Source: Glomus cerebriforme
Taxonomy: Eukaryota > Glomeromycota > Glomeromycetes > Glomerales > Glomeraceae
Direction: 5' to 3'
Length of the DNA stretch: 64,000 nucleotides
Assembly: GCA_003550305.1 (NCBI GenBank)
Contig: QKYT01000350.1
Span: 33,976-97,975, forward strand
Positions 1 to 11,714 of the stretch are shown piece after piece (the first letter of the stretch is position 1; each line of letters opens with the position of its first letter). Below the pieces are notes generated by a model that worked only from the letters and a program-made list of their open reading frames with translations, had not been told where the DNA came from and searched no databases. Made by a program: the position numbers and the translations under genes.

Positions 1-610
1 GTAAATTGTGTGATAATGACCACCTTTAAACCTGTGCATAGATAAGTTTGTTTTAGAATGATGGAAGATTGGTGAATAATATCGGAGGCCCAGAATTGGA
101 ATCATTAGGAGAGGAAGTATGTATAGGGTTGGATAGGAAGGGAGTTAGTAGATTAGAGAAAATAGCATTAAAAAAAGTATATAAAATTCTATTAACAAGA
201 GTGGTAGTTTTTACTGTGAGGCAAAGGTACCCTTCTAAATACTCTGTTCTTAATGGACAAAGCGAGACTTCTCAGACTGGGTGCATATGGGATTGTACCA
301 TACAGTTTGGAATAGTAATTTCTTCCCCACTTTGCTTCACTGGTAGGTATAAAGTAACTTTGTCAGGCCATCTGCTTCTCTCCAAGACTGCAGACATGTA
401 TAGATGTCTAAGGATAGTGTTTAGGAAGATTATTTCCTAATTCATTTTTTCATCTGCAATAGAGAAAGTACGTATCCTTTGGCAGTTATGATGACTTTAA
501 TCAAATAAGAGTAACATGTAATATTGTATTGCAATTAGTGTGCTAATGGTGTATTCTTGAATAATTGTTAATAAATTTGTGATACGCATTAAAGGTAAAA
601 AAAAAAAAAT
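1..610 (+). other. unassigned stretch ending in an A-run
   Basis: This stretch is less AT-rich than what follows and ends in AATAAA-like text followed by a run of about 12 A around 600-610. A 123-codon open frame (69-440) has no ATG at its listed start and no domain I recognise. It could be the 3' end of a transcript or retroposed copy, with the A-run as its tail, but nothing proves this. Bases 611-1035 hold only AT-rich sequence. Confidence 0.2.
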
Positions 611-1035
611 ATAATATAATTTTACAAATTAATAAATAAATCATTTTATTATCATTTTAAAATTTAAATATTTTATTTTTTTTTTAGAAAAAACAAAAAA
701 AAAATAAATTTCTTTATATAATATATTAAATTAAAGTTAGGGTAAGTTTCGGACATTAAGTAATTAGAAATTTAAAGTTTCAGAGGTTACGGAAGTTTGG
801 TCAGGTTTTGGAGGTATGGGCCAAGTTTTGGAAATTGACCTTAAAAGGCGAAACATTACGCCAATTACAAAACACTTTTGCCCGCAACATTAATTTGCAT
901 AAAATGATCAGAATTACGTCAAAAAAAAAATGATATCAGATCTCTGATGGGCATCTGATAGATAATCCGATCAATTGTATTACCTGTTTAGTTTCAGTAA
1001 ACAAACAAATGAACAGATCAAGCTATATTAATTTA

Positions 1036-1469
1036 GCATGTCTGAAATCTGTGCCAGGTTTGTGGCGCAGCTAACAGATGTGATGCAACAAAAAATCATA
1101 AAAAGAAAATTTTTTATATTAACATATAGCCTTTAAAGATTATTAAATATACCTAATTTCGGCTGCTCTGCAAGTTTACTTAGAGTGTTAAAAGCAGTTT
1201 TAAATATCATTATTTTTTTATTTGACAAAAATTTTATTTTCGTCAAATCCATTTTTGGAAATGATCAGCAAAGACGGTAAAATCAATAATTTATATGTAA
1301 AGTCAAAAATGGCATTATAAACCTCCTTCCAAAGCATAGGTAAACTTGCAGAGCAGCCGAAATTACATCTACAGTAAAAATTTAAAATGTTTATGACAAA
1401 GAAAAAAATTGTTATATATTTTTTTGAAAAATTACTGCGCCATAAACCTGGCACAGATTTCAGACGTGC
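1036..1469. repeat. foldback inverted-repeat element (MITE-like)
   Basis: The ends are inverted copies of each other over about 35 bases (1036-1072 against 1433-1469; shared core TCTGAAATCTGTGCCAGG). A second inverted pair lies inside, 1154-1179 against 1340-1365, sharing CGGCTGCTCTGCAAGTTTAC. The nested arrangement would fold into an imperfect hairpin. I could not define a clear target-site duplication. No coding capacity is seen, and 1470-2006 holds nothing else. Confidence 0.65.
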
Positions 1470-2006
1470 ATTTAATTTACTAATGGTCTAATAATAGTAA
1501 TAAATACACATGTTAACTGTTAACTCTAATTTAAATAGATAAGACCACATGTTTAATGTAGTATATGTTTCTTGCATCCTTCTAATTTTTGTTCCCAGAG
1601 TAAACAGTTATGACGTCTATGCAATAATATTTATGATAAATCAAAATATTTTGCTAATTAATACGCGTTTTAAATACGAATTTAAATTTTTTCTTACAAA
1701 TTTTTTTCTTTTGCTTTAAAAAATTTTTGTCTTTTACTTAGTTTTGATGTAAGTTAAATAAATGGTTTCAATAAAATAAAATTATGAAGGAAATGATTGA
1801 GTTTTTTTTGTTTGTAAGTAGATTAGAAATTCTCCTGCCGTTGACATAAAAATTTATAAAAAATACTGAAATTAATGTAAGTAATATTGTGAATTTTAAC
1901 AGAGAAAAAACATATATAAGCTTTACATTAATAATATTAAAAGAAATTATAATTATAATACATATTATAACATTATTTTTCGTTATTTTTTATTTTAGTA
2001 TAAATA

Positions 2007-5000
2007 ATGGAAATTTTTGAAAATTTGCCCCGAAAATGCTTCGCATGTAATACGTGCCAAAAATTCGTACCGTCTATAATTCAAGTGCAGAAATGTGCTA
2101 TTTGTGGCCATATGGACGAAGTCCACGAACAAGTAAGTTATTCTATGTTATTTGATTATCTTAGTAATTATAAAAAAAAGTATTTTATCAAAATTTAATT
2201 TAATAATGTTAGTTTGCTGAACTGCGAGCACAAATTTATTGGAAAAATAAATCATATCGCTCCGTCAAATGAGCCAAGATCAATTATAAATATGACTAAT
2301 AGAGAAACAAGTAACACTAATTATAATTCAACAAGTGAAATTGATAATTTCTTACAGGAATCATCAATTAAGGATCGTTTGAAGAACTTAGTACCTGAAA
2401 CAGTTCACAATATTGACGTACAGATCTGTTCAGTAATGTAGATCAAAATTCAAATAATAATACGAGATATAAAAAACAATTTAAAAGAAATTATAATGGT
2501 ACCTTACATTGAAAATAATAGAACTGTTTATAAGGATCTAAGATGTAAGTATTTTTAATATATAAAATTTATATAAATTTTTTGCTAACATTTCAATATT
2601 TCCACAAGGTGGAATGATCTTTTGGATCGAGATTTAATTAAGTTGAATGTTACATTTTATTGTGGATCAACCGATGGAATAGAACGAAAAATAATGGATG
2701 AGTTTCCCGTTATTAGTGAATGTGGCTGGCGAATTTTAAGGCCAAAAAGTCAAAATTCCACAGAACTTGTTCCATATGAAGAACATAAACCGAAAGATGG
2801 AACCTTATTGGGGGAGTAAGTATATTTTTACGAACGATTATGATGATTTATAAAATAAAAATTTTTATTTTTATTACAATATAATACAGTGCCATAACTA
2901 TTAGGAAGCGTTTATATATTGGGCCAACTATTAAAAATTTAATTGAACCTCCTGTCAATACGAGCTCTTTGAACAGATCAATCTTAAATTTTCGCGGTTA
3001 TAATAATAATGAAAATTCAAAATGACATTATTAATTCCATCTCAAATTGGTGTTGTGAATGTCTAATGAAGCAAATACCGGTTCTAGAACAGGCATTTTT
3101 AATTCCATTAGTATTCCATTAATGAAGAAAATATTAGCTCCTCTAATTCAAGATTTGTGCCAACCCATTTTAGAAAGGATCTGTTAAAATCTCTGAGAAG
3201 CAAATATGGTATTAATGAATATGATACCATAAATATTAGACGTGATAACTTGGAATCAAGTACCGACCTTCTTCTGTATTGGATAATGGATGCATCCGCT
3301 GAAGATCTTTTAAAAAATCCCATAATTGTATTAAATGATGAGTAAGTTTCTGTATATGCATATTATTGGTTGATCTTAATGTTCAAACGTTCTTTTTTAA
3401 ATTAGAGCATTTAATTTTTTTAGTGTAATTGATACTGGAGGTGTTTTTCGAAATATAACAGAACTATTCTGGAAAAATATTCAAACAAAAGATTTTATTG
3501 GAAGAAAACTGTTCGACGGAGATCAATTATTTTTAATTCAGCAAAACTCAAATATTATCGAATGGGCGTATCCCAAAATCATAGGGAAGATATTATTTTG
3601 GTGTCTAGTACATGCTGGAAACTGGCCTACATGGTTGGATTCTATGCATTTACGATATATCATTGAAGGAGAGAATTCGATAAACTGTTTGAATTTATTA
3701 CATAAACACATCCCATATCTTTTCAATTTGGCAAAGGATATTATGGAAGGTTCTCAATCAAGGAATTCCGACCTAGAGTTGTGGATGCAGCACAACGGTC
3801 TAAATGTAGGTTGCATAACTTATTTTTATTTATTATACTTTATTTAATAATATTTAATTTATTTTTTTATTTTTACAAGTTTAACGAAACGTCATTATTA
3901 AATAATACCGATTTAGCAAATTATATCGCTAAATTTGAAATTCTCATAAAAAGAGAAAAATCAATGGTAATGATGGACTGATGGTGGATGGATTTGATAT
4001 AGCAAATTGCTCCAGGGTAATTATAATTGTCCGGAGCGAAGCGAAGGACAATTCACATGATATTTGTGATTTTGCGTAAATCGATGTTATGTTGGACTGA
4101 CAAACATAAATGATATCACACAAATATTTTTTTTTTCACAATAGGAATTGAGGCGACTAGGTTGGAAAGAGCTCGAAAAGGTCCTATATTCGAAATTAAG
4201 TGGCGAGATATTTTTAAGTCTACTCGACGAATTTCAAATTCAAATGACCATTAACGAAGTTCCTTCTCTTCGTTTGGAACGACGACGAATCTTTAATTGG
4301 TTTAAAGATTGGATTTATAAACAAAACTGTGAATACTTGAAAAACTTCTAGTTTTTATAACTGGATCTACTCAATTTCCGTTGGAGAAAAGAATTACGGT
4401 ATTTTAAATTTTTGTTGTATATAAAGTTTTAGTAAATTTATAAATATTTAAATTAATATTTTATTTATTTAGATACAATGGCGAAGTGATTCTGAACACA
4501 AATTACTCTTTGCGAGTACTTGTGCCTACAACTTGATACTCTGTCATAGTTACGACACATTAGAGGAATTTCATGATTATATTGCGTTATGTATCGAGTG
4601 TTCAGAAGGGTTTAGCGAGTCCGGATATCAAAAGATTAAACGATACATTATCAATCAAGACGAACCGTTAATAACAACCGATGGAGTTTCTCAACATAGT
4701 ATTAATGAAACACAAGCAGGTATTTCATATAATTGTTATTTTTAAGATGAATTTAAAGAAAATGTTAAAAGCTTCAATAAGTATATAAAATTAGATTCAG
4801 AAAGTTTAACAAGCGTTGATAGAAATCAACCTGAGCTTGTAGATTTATCAATTGTTAAGAAGGAGATTAGTGATTCGGACGAAAGTGGTTTAGGAGAGTT
4901 TGGTTTGAGGCGAAACTAGTTTAGGAGGATTTAGGCTATAAGGCGAAACTAGTTTAGGAATTCGTCAGAGGGTTTAGCCCGAATCATTAAAGGAGATCGA

Positions 5001-5298
5001 AGTTATTGATTTAACAATTGATGACGACTCTGAAAATGATGATAATAATCACGTCAGTATCAATATTCGCGACGAATCTTATGCCATCGATAGTCGAAAA
5101 AAATCAGGTAGAAGATCAAATAATCGACAATTACATCATACCACAGATGATAATATGCAGAATATGGATTTCATCGAAGTTACACCAGAAGAAATCCTAG
5201 ATGGATACAAAAGTAAACGCAAACCTAAAAAATTACTACGTTTAAGAACCCCAATCGAAACCCGATCAAAGTCATCTGTAAATCGTAAAACGGATTAA
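2007..5298 (+). pseudogene. HECT-type E3 ubiquitin ligase-like gene, broken
   Basis: HECT ligases carry ubiquitin on a cysteine and pass it to substrates. The N-terminal exon (2007-2130) is a Cys/His-rich zinc-binding-like segment (CFACNTC, then CAICGH). Exons 3157-3342 and 3425-3807 encode a segment like the HECT N-lobe (DTGGVF, LFDGDQLF, VHAGNWP), matching the degenerate HECT domain of G2E3-like proteins. Exon 4473-4720 holds the C-lobe with FASTCAYNLILC; the Cys codon at 4521-4523 is the expected catalytic residue. The tail contains ELVDLSI and EVIDLTIDDDSEND, both like SUMO-interacting motifs. Several junctions fail: exon 2 meets a stop near 2270, frames shift near 2430, 2530 and 3110, one base is missing near 4350, and stops near 4917 and 4975 separate the tail. 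It is therefore a pseudogene, or a real gene in a stretch with assembly indels. Confidence 0.6.
3969..4143. repeat. intron-borne hairpin insertion in the HECT-like gene
   Basis: This intron is about 175 bases, against 60-80 for its neighbours. The extra sequence contains an 8-base inverted repeat (AATTGTCC at 4025-4032, GGACAATT at 4046-4053) around a GCGAAGCGA loop, plus related TGATAT/CACAAATAT motifs on both sides. It looks like a small repetitive insertion that splicing tolerated. Confidence 0.4.
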
Positions 5299-5769
5299 AA
5301 AAAGGTAATTTCGAATATCAAGTAGTTAATACGTTCTCAACAATTTAAGGTCAAATAGTACCTTTTTTTCTACTTTTTTTTTTCTTCCTTTCCCTGATGA
5401 GCGGTGCTATATGTATGGCTGATGCATCTAGTAATTATAGTCTTTGCGTTAGTTCACAGTTTTTTTATATTCTAACTCATGTATTGTTTTATATTGAATG
5501 TCTCATCTATAAGAATTAAAATTTTTCTTAAATGATTCGCGTGAAAAATCTATCTATTTAATATTTAAATATTTTATATGTAAAATATTATCAATCCAAA
5601 ATATATAATCAAAGCATTTAATAATAAATTGTTACATCAGTGATAACTAAGAAAAGATATAAAAAAAAATGTTAAACATATCCTCCGCCACCATAACCAC
5701 AAATATTGCAATAATTATTCTCTTTTAATTAATTAAACATCATCGTCTTCTGAGTTAATACATTTTTTG
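5299..5769. other. no gene seen
   Basis: AT-rich sequence downstream of the HECT relic. It has polyadenylation-like AATAAA text around 5620 and no convincing open frame on either strand. Confidence 0.5.
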
Positions 5770-6560
5770 TATATCAAAATCAAGGTACATGACCAAGGAA
5801 GATTAATCCCATCAATAAACAACCAAAATCGAGAGATACGACCAAGGATAGTTAAATCCCAACAATGATGAACAAAAACCAAGAGCGCAACCAAGAGGAT
5901 TAAATTCCAAACAATAACGAACTAAAATTGAGGTACATGATCGCGACTCTTCACAATCCCTACGCGACTTCTTGACTTACTGAACTGATTAAATAAATTC
6001 CTCTCTTCGTCTTTTAATTGGATTTGCAGAATTATGAAATAAATCACCACCCTCCAATAAATAAACAATCAAAATTGAGAAATATGACCAAGGTTAGTTA
6101 AATCCAAATAATGATGAACAAAAATCAAGTGACGCAACCAAGAGGATTAAGTTTCAAACAATAACGAACCAAAATAAAGGTACATGACATAGGGTGATTA
6201 ATTCCTACTAAATCATGAAACATGATCAAGGATTACTGTAAATCTCAACGTTATAGAACCAAAAAATCGAGATACGATCAAAGAAGATTAAATTCCAACA
6301 ATAAACAAACCAAAATCAAGGGAAACGACCAGGAGGGATTAAATCTCAATAATAAACAAATCAAAATCAGGAGACCAACCAAATCCCAACAATAAATGAA
6401 CCAAATCAAGAGAAAAAACCAAGGAGATTAAATTCCAACAATAATCAAGAAGAGACGTGACCAGGAAAATTAAATCCCAACAAAAAACAAAAACAAAATC
6501 AAGAGACATGACGAAGGGTGATTAAATCCTAATTATAAATAAACCAAAACAAGAAACAAT
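5770..6560. repeat. degenerate minisatellite, unit about 45-60 bp
   Basis: At least ten imperfect copies of a purine-rich unit run head to tail. Each has the order AACCAAAATCAAG, then a variant of GACATGACCAAGG, then ATTAAATCCCAACAATAA. Copies differ by substitutions and small indels, so the array is old. No open frame spans it. The following 6561-7140 is A-rich single-copy-looking DNA without a gene. Confidence 0.75.
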
Positions 6561-7140
6561 AGTTAGTATCATTTCGTTTCTTTAAACAAAGCAAATACTA
6601 AATACTTTTACAAAACAAACCTCGAGACCATTTCCAAAGCTAAGTCCTAAAAAAAAATAACAATAGTTAGGATCACAAAAAAATAAAGAAAAGTTAATTC
6701 TAATTAAATTAAAGAAACATATCTATAAATACATCATACAAAAAAAATTTAGAATTAACTAGCAAAAGAAAAGCTAGAAAAACTCATCTGATCGGATAGG
6801 GCTAGAATTTGGTTACCATTGGGTTTTAGCTAGCATTCTTTATAATTAATAATCAAATAAGTTATCTATCAACCATAATAATATTAAAATCAATTAGAAA
6901 ACTGTCTATAAAAATATTAAAGATCAAATCAAGAAAACTGCAGATAATTCCATAGATTAAAAAAGAGCGAGATTCACAAAAAAATAGATCTACAATTAAA
7001 GATTGCTTAATGCATGTATATTCAGTTTGGTAGACCAAAAGGTTTCTTTTTTCTTTTTTTTTTACTTTTAAATTCCAATTAGTTTTTGTATTTTTATTTT
7101 TATTTTTATAATTGGTAAAGATGAAAAATTATGATTAAGA

Positions 7141-7810
7141 AATTATTCTTGATCGGAAGACACTGTTCGCTTAAGTCGTTCTGATCTAGGTTCTGGTGCA
7201 TTTAATAAAGAAATGTTAACAATTGTAATGTTCCGTAATGTCTCTACAAATTGCAACACATTGGAATTTTAATGCAGACTATACGCGAAGATTCTACAAA
7301 CATAAGTTCATACAAATTATTTTTTACTTTCGACCATAAACATAACATCGGGTTTTTTTACCCAGTTTTTCAACTCCTTTTCTGTCAGCACTAGCTACGC
7401 TTTGTCATTTCACGCTGAACAAAAAATAAATGTAAATTTATTGCTATTATATAATATATCTCTATAAACAAAAACTTACGTACTAAGTAATGCAATTTTC
7501 CTAACCACCAGTCTTTTTAATGCAGCTTGAAGTAGAGGAACTACAACATCCATTAAATAAGTTCTTTCACTTTGAGTATCTTTAAAGTTTGGACCAAAAG
7601 CTGAATTTCTTCATATATCATCACTTTATTAAAGAAAATTTTTTAATACAGGTAGTAAACATATCAATTTATGATAAAATTACTTATAGGGTATTTAGAA
7701 TTTCTCCAGTAATTTCAGTTAGAACTTCTTTTGTCTCCTTCCAAATTTTGTCATTTGAAAGCTTTAGTGGTAATTTAAAACCCCAAAATATATATAAAGA
7801 GATAAGGTGA
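7141..7810 (-). pseudogene. relic of a repetitive fungal ORF
   Basis: Three coding-like patches lie in order on the minus strand. 7810-7690 reads KIWKETKEVLTEITGEIL. 7590-7480 encodes a patch from NFKDTQSERTYLMDVVVP to LKRLVVRKIALL, ending at a good GTAAGT donor. 7420-7140 gives KELKNWVKKPDVMF and then LLNAPEPRSERLKRTVSSDQ and a stop. The patches do not join in one frame with standard splice sites, so this is a decayed copy. I recognise the style as a repetitive AM-fungal ORF family but cannot name a domain. Confidence 0.4.
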
Positions 7811-7989
7811 CTTTTGAGATTTTTACTAATAGCTCTACGTTGTTACGTCTAATCATTTTTTTGATTCCTTTGTCTTTAACTTTTCTTCCTTAAGTTTAAA
7901 ATAGAAAATTAATTAAGTTTATAATGATAGAGATAACAATAATTTATATTTATTGAGTTTCAGTTCACTCTTTAATTGGTAAACGGTAT

Positions 7990-8350
7990 AGGATTTTTAA
8001 AGTAAAAGATATTTTATTATTCAATTGAAGTTACAAGAACTGAGAAGAACTTAATAAAATTCTCAAGATATTTAAAATATAATAAAAAGATATTAACTAT
8101 CATAAATATAATAAAAATAATAAATATGTTAAATATAATAAAGATAATAAAGAAATTAAATATATTAATTATCCTAATTATATTAACTATCACAACTATC
8201 ACTAAGATCATTAATATCACTACTATCATTAAGATCACTGTGATCATGAAAATTACGATCATAGAATGGCATAGTAAATTAGTGCAATAATGTTTCATAT
8301 TAACAATATAAGGGTTTTTTATAAGATCAGTATACAAAGTTAACACTTAA
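7990..8350. repeat. AT-rich low-complexity tract
   Basis: Short degenerate iterations of ATCAC/ACTAT/AAGATCATTAAT and TAATAAAGATAATAA. The 109-codon minus-strand open frame here is an isoleucine-rich artefact of the repeat. Bases 8351-9165 are AT-rich with no gene seen. Confidence 0.6.
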
Positions 8351-9167
8351 CTCCAGAAAATCAGAAAAAATAAGCAAAATAATCTTCTGATCTTAGATTA
8401 TTATACAATTTTTTTAAAAAATTAAATTTTTAATTTCTAAGAAAAATTTTTTTATTGAAGTTTTGAAGGTTTTAATAAAATATTTTAAATAAAAGTATAA
8501 GAACTATAGGTTTTTTAATAAGTTAATTGAATTTTAATAAAATTCTAATAATTATGATTTTTTTAAATAATTTTTTTTTATATTATATACTATATATGAT
8601 CAGCAAAATTTATGCAAAAAAATACGCAAATTAAACCCTTTTGCTTAAAAAAAATCCATTAAAAATACTCATTAAAATAACCTAACTTTAACTAAAAAAT
8701 CCTTATTTTGTATGCAAATCCAAACTTCATTTCATAAAATTCCTCTATGATGGTAATGCAATAGTGCACCTTACCCCTATATATATATTTTGGGATCCTG
8801 GTAATTTATCTAATTTCTCAATAATTAATAAAAAAATTTGTTTAATTGCTTTTAATTGAACATCCAATAGCATTTCTATGTGATATTACTTTTAATTACA
8901 TTGAACTAATTATTCCTATTAATAAATAACACTCATATATATGTTGATTTAATAATATGAAATGACATGAATTATAAATATATAAAGTAAAGTTTATTAA
9001 TGAAAATTATTTCAAATGTCAGTTTCAGAATAGCATTCCTCCAAAGATATATTTTTTTGTAAAATTTTATGTAAATTCTAATAAAATAAATACTAAAACT
9101 TTTATACAAACATTTAAGTTAAGTAAAGTTAATTTATTTTTCGTAATATTATTTACTACAAATTTTA

Positions 9168-9556
9168 TATACCAAGTAGAACTGCCTGTCAAAACTAATT
9201 TTGAAGCTCAAAAATTTTTAAAATACCAAAACTCTAAAAGAGGTTTTAAACTAAAATTTCTCACCATTCAGTAATCGTTAGATTTGTTTTAATAAGATGG
9301 TAATAATTTTAACTTTCTAAGACATCTATATGATGAGTAATAATAAAATTATTCTTTAAAATGCTTCAATTCTAGAGTCATGAAATTATCATCATTCGAC
9401 ATCATGCTGAGACAAATCCAACGATAGTAATTTCATTTTTTCATGATTACTAGTTGGTGAGAAATCTTATTCTAACATTTTTTTGGAGATTTGGAACTTT
9501 GAAATTTTTTGAGCTTTGAAGCTAGTTCGATAGGCAAGTCTAATTCCAAGAGCAAC
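9168..9556. repeat. degenerate inverted-repeat element
   Basis: The left arm (about 9168-9340) and the reverse complement of the right arm (about 9380-9556) align imperfectly for well over 100 bases. Shared anchors are the TTGCCTRTC region, GAAGCTCAAAAA, ATTTCTCACCA and GTTRGATTTGT. It looks like an old MITE. There is no coding capacity and the boundaries are uncertain. Confidence 0.5.
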
Positions 9557-9949
9557 ATCATTTTCTTTGGAAAATTTTTCTTATTTTAAAATTTTTTGTG
9601 ATATATGATGGTAGCGAAAAGATAAATACCAAAAAATCAGTAAATTTCAAATTTGAAATTCAAAAAATTGGTAAATTTTAAAATTTGGAAATTAAAAAAT
9701 TGATTTTACCAAATTCATAATATTCAAAATCAACAGTAGGCTAAATAGGTATACATAGAATATACAGTTACACATATAGTTGTAGCCAAAATTATTTTAG
9801 TATTACAGAAATCTGTAATTATATAATTCTGTAATTATTAAGTAATTTATCAAAAAAATTCTGAATTCCATAATTAATTTCGTATTACGAAAATATTTGG
9901 CTAGAATTAACCTTAATTTTGGCCAAATTATATTTAGAAAATTTAATAA

Positions 9950-10375
9950 ATAATAACTCAGCATCTAGTGATCCGTTTTGAATGATTTTACCACCATTCG
10001 ATTCGTCTCAGTATGACTATTCTAATGGTATTAAGATCATTTAATTTCAATTACTAGATCGTGTTCTGATATCAATAATTATTAAACATTTATAGTATCA
10101 TAATTTTGTTAATATTAATGTTAAAAATATGATTTTACTATTAGAATTGTCTTATCATGACGAATCAAATAGTGGTAAATTCATTTAAATCTGATCATTA
10201 GATCTTGCTTTAACTTTAATAATTTATAGTATTTTAACTTCATCAATATCGAAGTTAGAGAAATGAAATACATACCATTAGATTTGTCCCAATGAGATGT
10301 ATTTAATAGTAGTAAGATTAATAAAATCAGATCACTAGATTGCGAACAAATGTCAATTTCACATTATTACATAAA
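9950..10375. repeat. degenerate ~130-150 bp repeat units
   Basis: About three diverged units share the order CCATTMGATTYGTC, an AATRGTRGTAAGATTAAT-like segment, and GATCAYTAGATCKYG, near 9990, 10160 and 10285. The order is the same each time, so they are probably an old tandem repeat. No gene. Confidence 0.4.
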
Positions 10376-10439
10376 ATGTAGAATTATATAATTAATTACG
10401 ATTATGGAATTTCAGATTTCAGATTTGCCAATTGAATTT

Positions 10440-11000
10440 CAGAAACAACTATAGTTACATATAGGTTAAATAGATATATATAGGATATATAGCTATACAT
10501 AAGTTAAATGGATATATATAGAGTATATGGCTACACATAAGTTAAATGGATATATATAGAGTATATAGCTATACATAGGTTAAATGGATATACATAAAAT
10601 AGGTATACATGGAATATATAATTATATATAGGTTAAATAGGTATACATAGGATATATAGCTACATATAGGTTAAATGGATTATACATAAAGTATATAGCT
10701 ATATATAAATTAAATGAATATACAGTCGTCCCCCTATATAATCACACCCCCCGGGACTGAAAAAAAAAGGTGTGATTATAAAAAACCTATATGATGTGAC
10801 TATAGAGGAGGTTTTTTTAATAATATTATTAGTAACTTGGGCCAAGCATAAATGTGCTTATAAGGGGGGTGTGACTAAACAGGGGGTGCTTATAGAGGGG
10901 GACGACTGTATATAGGATATATAGCTATCTAGTTATAAGTTAAATGGATATACATAGCTATCTATAGGTTAAATAGGTATATATAAGATATGGTTATCTC
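10440..11000. repeat. minisatellite, unit about 38-42 bp, split by a MITE
   Basis: Roughly a dozen copies of a unit built from AGGTTAAATGGATATACATA and GAGTATATAGCTATACATA. The array is interrupted by the element at 10731-10910 and resumes immediately afterwards, so the MITE arrived after the array formed. A partial unit also occurs near 9735-9775. Confidence 0.75.
10731..10910 (+). mobile_element. MITE with CAGTCGTCCCCC terminal inverted repeats, TA target site
   Basis: A 180-bp non-coding element begins TACAGTCGTCCCC and ends GGGGACGACTGTA. Inverted termini of about 25 bases include AATCACACC-type subterminal text. The TA at both ends fits a Tc1/mariner/pogo-type target-site duplication. 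A second copy in reverse orientation lies at 24405-24594. It has no transposase and would need a source element elsewhere. Confidence 0.85.
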
Positions 11001-11099
11001 ATAACCTAGATTAAGCCATTATTAAATAATATAATTATATTATTTGGTAATAGCTACATACTCACATAGACTGAATTATTATATAGATTATTTCTTTTT

Positions 11100-11265
11100 T
11101 TTGAATTACATATAGTATTCTGAACAGATCAGTTCAGATTAGATTTGATTTAAATCTGATCTGATCTGAATTCAGTTTGAAACAAATTTGAACAGATCTG
11201 AATTTGACCAGATTTGATCTGAACTGATCTGAAACTAATTCAGATTTGAACTGAACTGTTCTAGA
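11100..11265. repeat. GATCTGAA-rich low-complexity tract
   Basis: Iterated and inverted variants of CAGATCTGAA / GATTTGATCTGAACT. A similar tract lies at 15585-15720, so the two bracket the tandem array and the MULE between them. No gene. Confidence 0.6.
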
Positions 11266-11269
11266 TAAA

Positions 11270-11714
11270 GAAGAGAAAGGAGACGTTAATTATATTCTCT
11301 GAAAGTAAAAAAAATAAAAAGAAATGAACGAACTAACCTTTTAATTCATTCATTTAAGTTCTGCTTTATTTATTCATCTAATTTCCTAAAAATAAAAGAA
11401 GTGAGACATTAATTATGTTCCCTGCGCTAAAAGTAAAAAAATAAAAAGAAATGAATAAACTAACCTCTTAGTTCATTTGTTCAAGTTCTATTTGTTCAAC
11501 TTCATCCATTCGTCCAGTTTTCTAAAAAAAAGAGAAGAGAGATATTAATTACATTTCCTAAAAGTAAAAAAATGAAAGAAATGAACGAATTAACCTCTTA
11601 GTTTATTCATTCAAGTTCTATTTGTTTAGCTTTGTCTATTCATCCAGTTTTCTAAAAAAAGAGAAAAGGGAATGTTAATTACTTTTTCTAATAATTAATA
11701 GAAGTTTACTATTT
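11270..11714. repeat. tandem array, left part (unit about 125-130 bp)
   Basis: More than three head-to-tail units, each containing GTTAATTA, then AAAGTAAAAAAAT, a GAACGAACTAACC-like segment, TTCATTCAAGTTCT, and a CATCCAGTTTTCTAAAAAAA-like segment. The same unit in the same orientation resumes at 15061, showing that the intervening 3.35 kb was inserted into the array. Confidence 0.8.

Noticed and set aside
69..440. 123-codon frame at the left edge
   Set aside because: It starts at a non-ATG codon, matches no family I know and lacks splice or promoter context; kept only as part of an unassigned stretch.
5770..6560. Possible CRISPR-like array
   Set aside because: Repeats are imperfect, contiguous and lack spacers of constant length; the organism is eukaryotic.
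8017..8346. 109-codon minus-strand frame rich in Ile/Val/Met
   Set aside because: Product of AT-rich short repeats; no protein-like composition.
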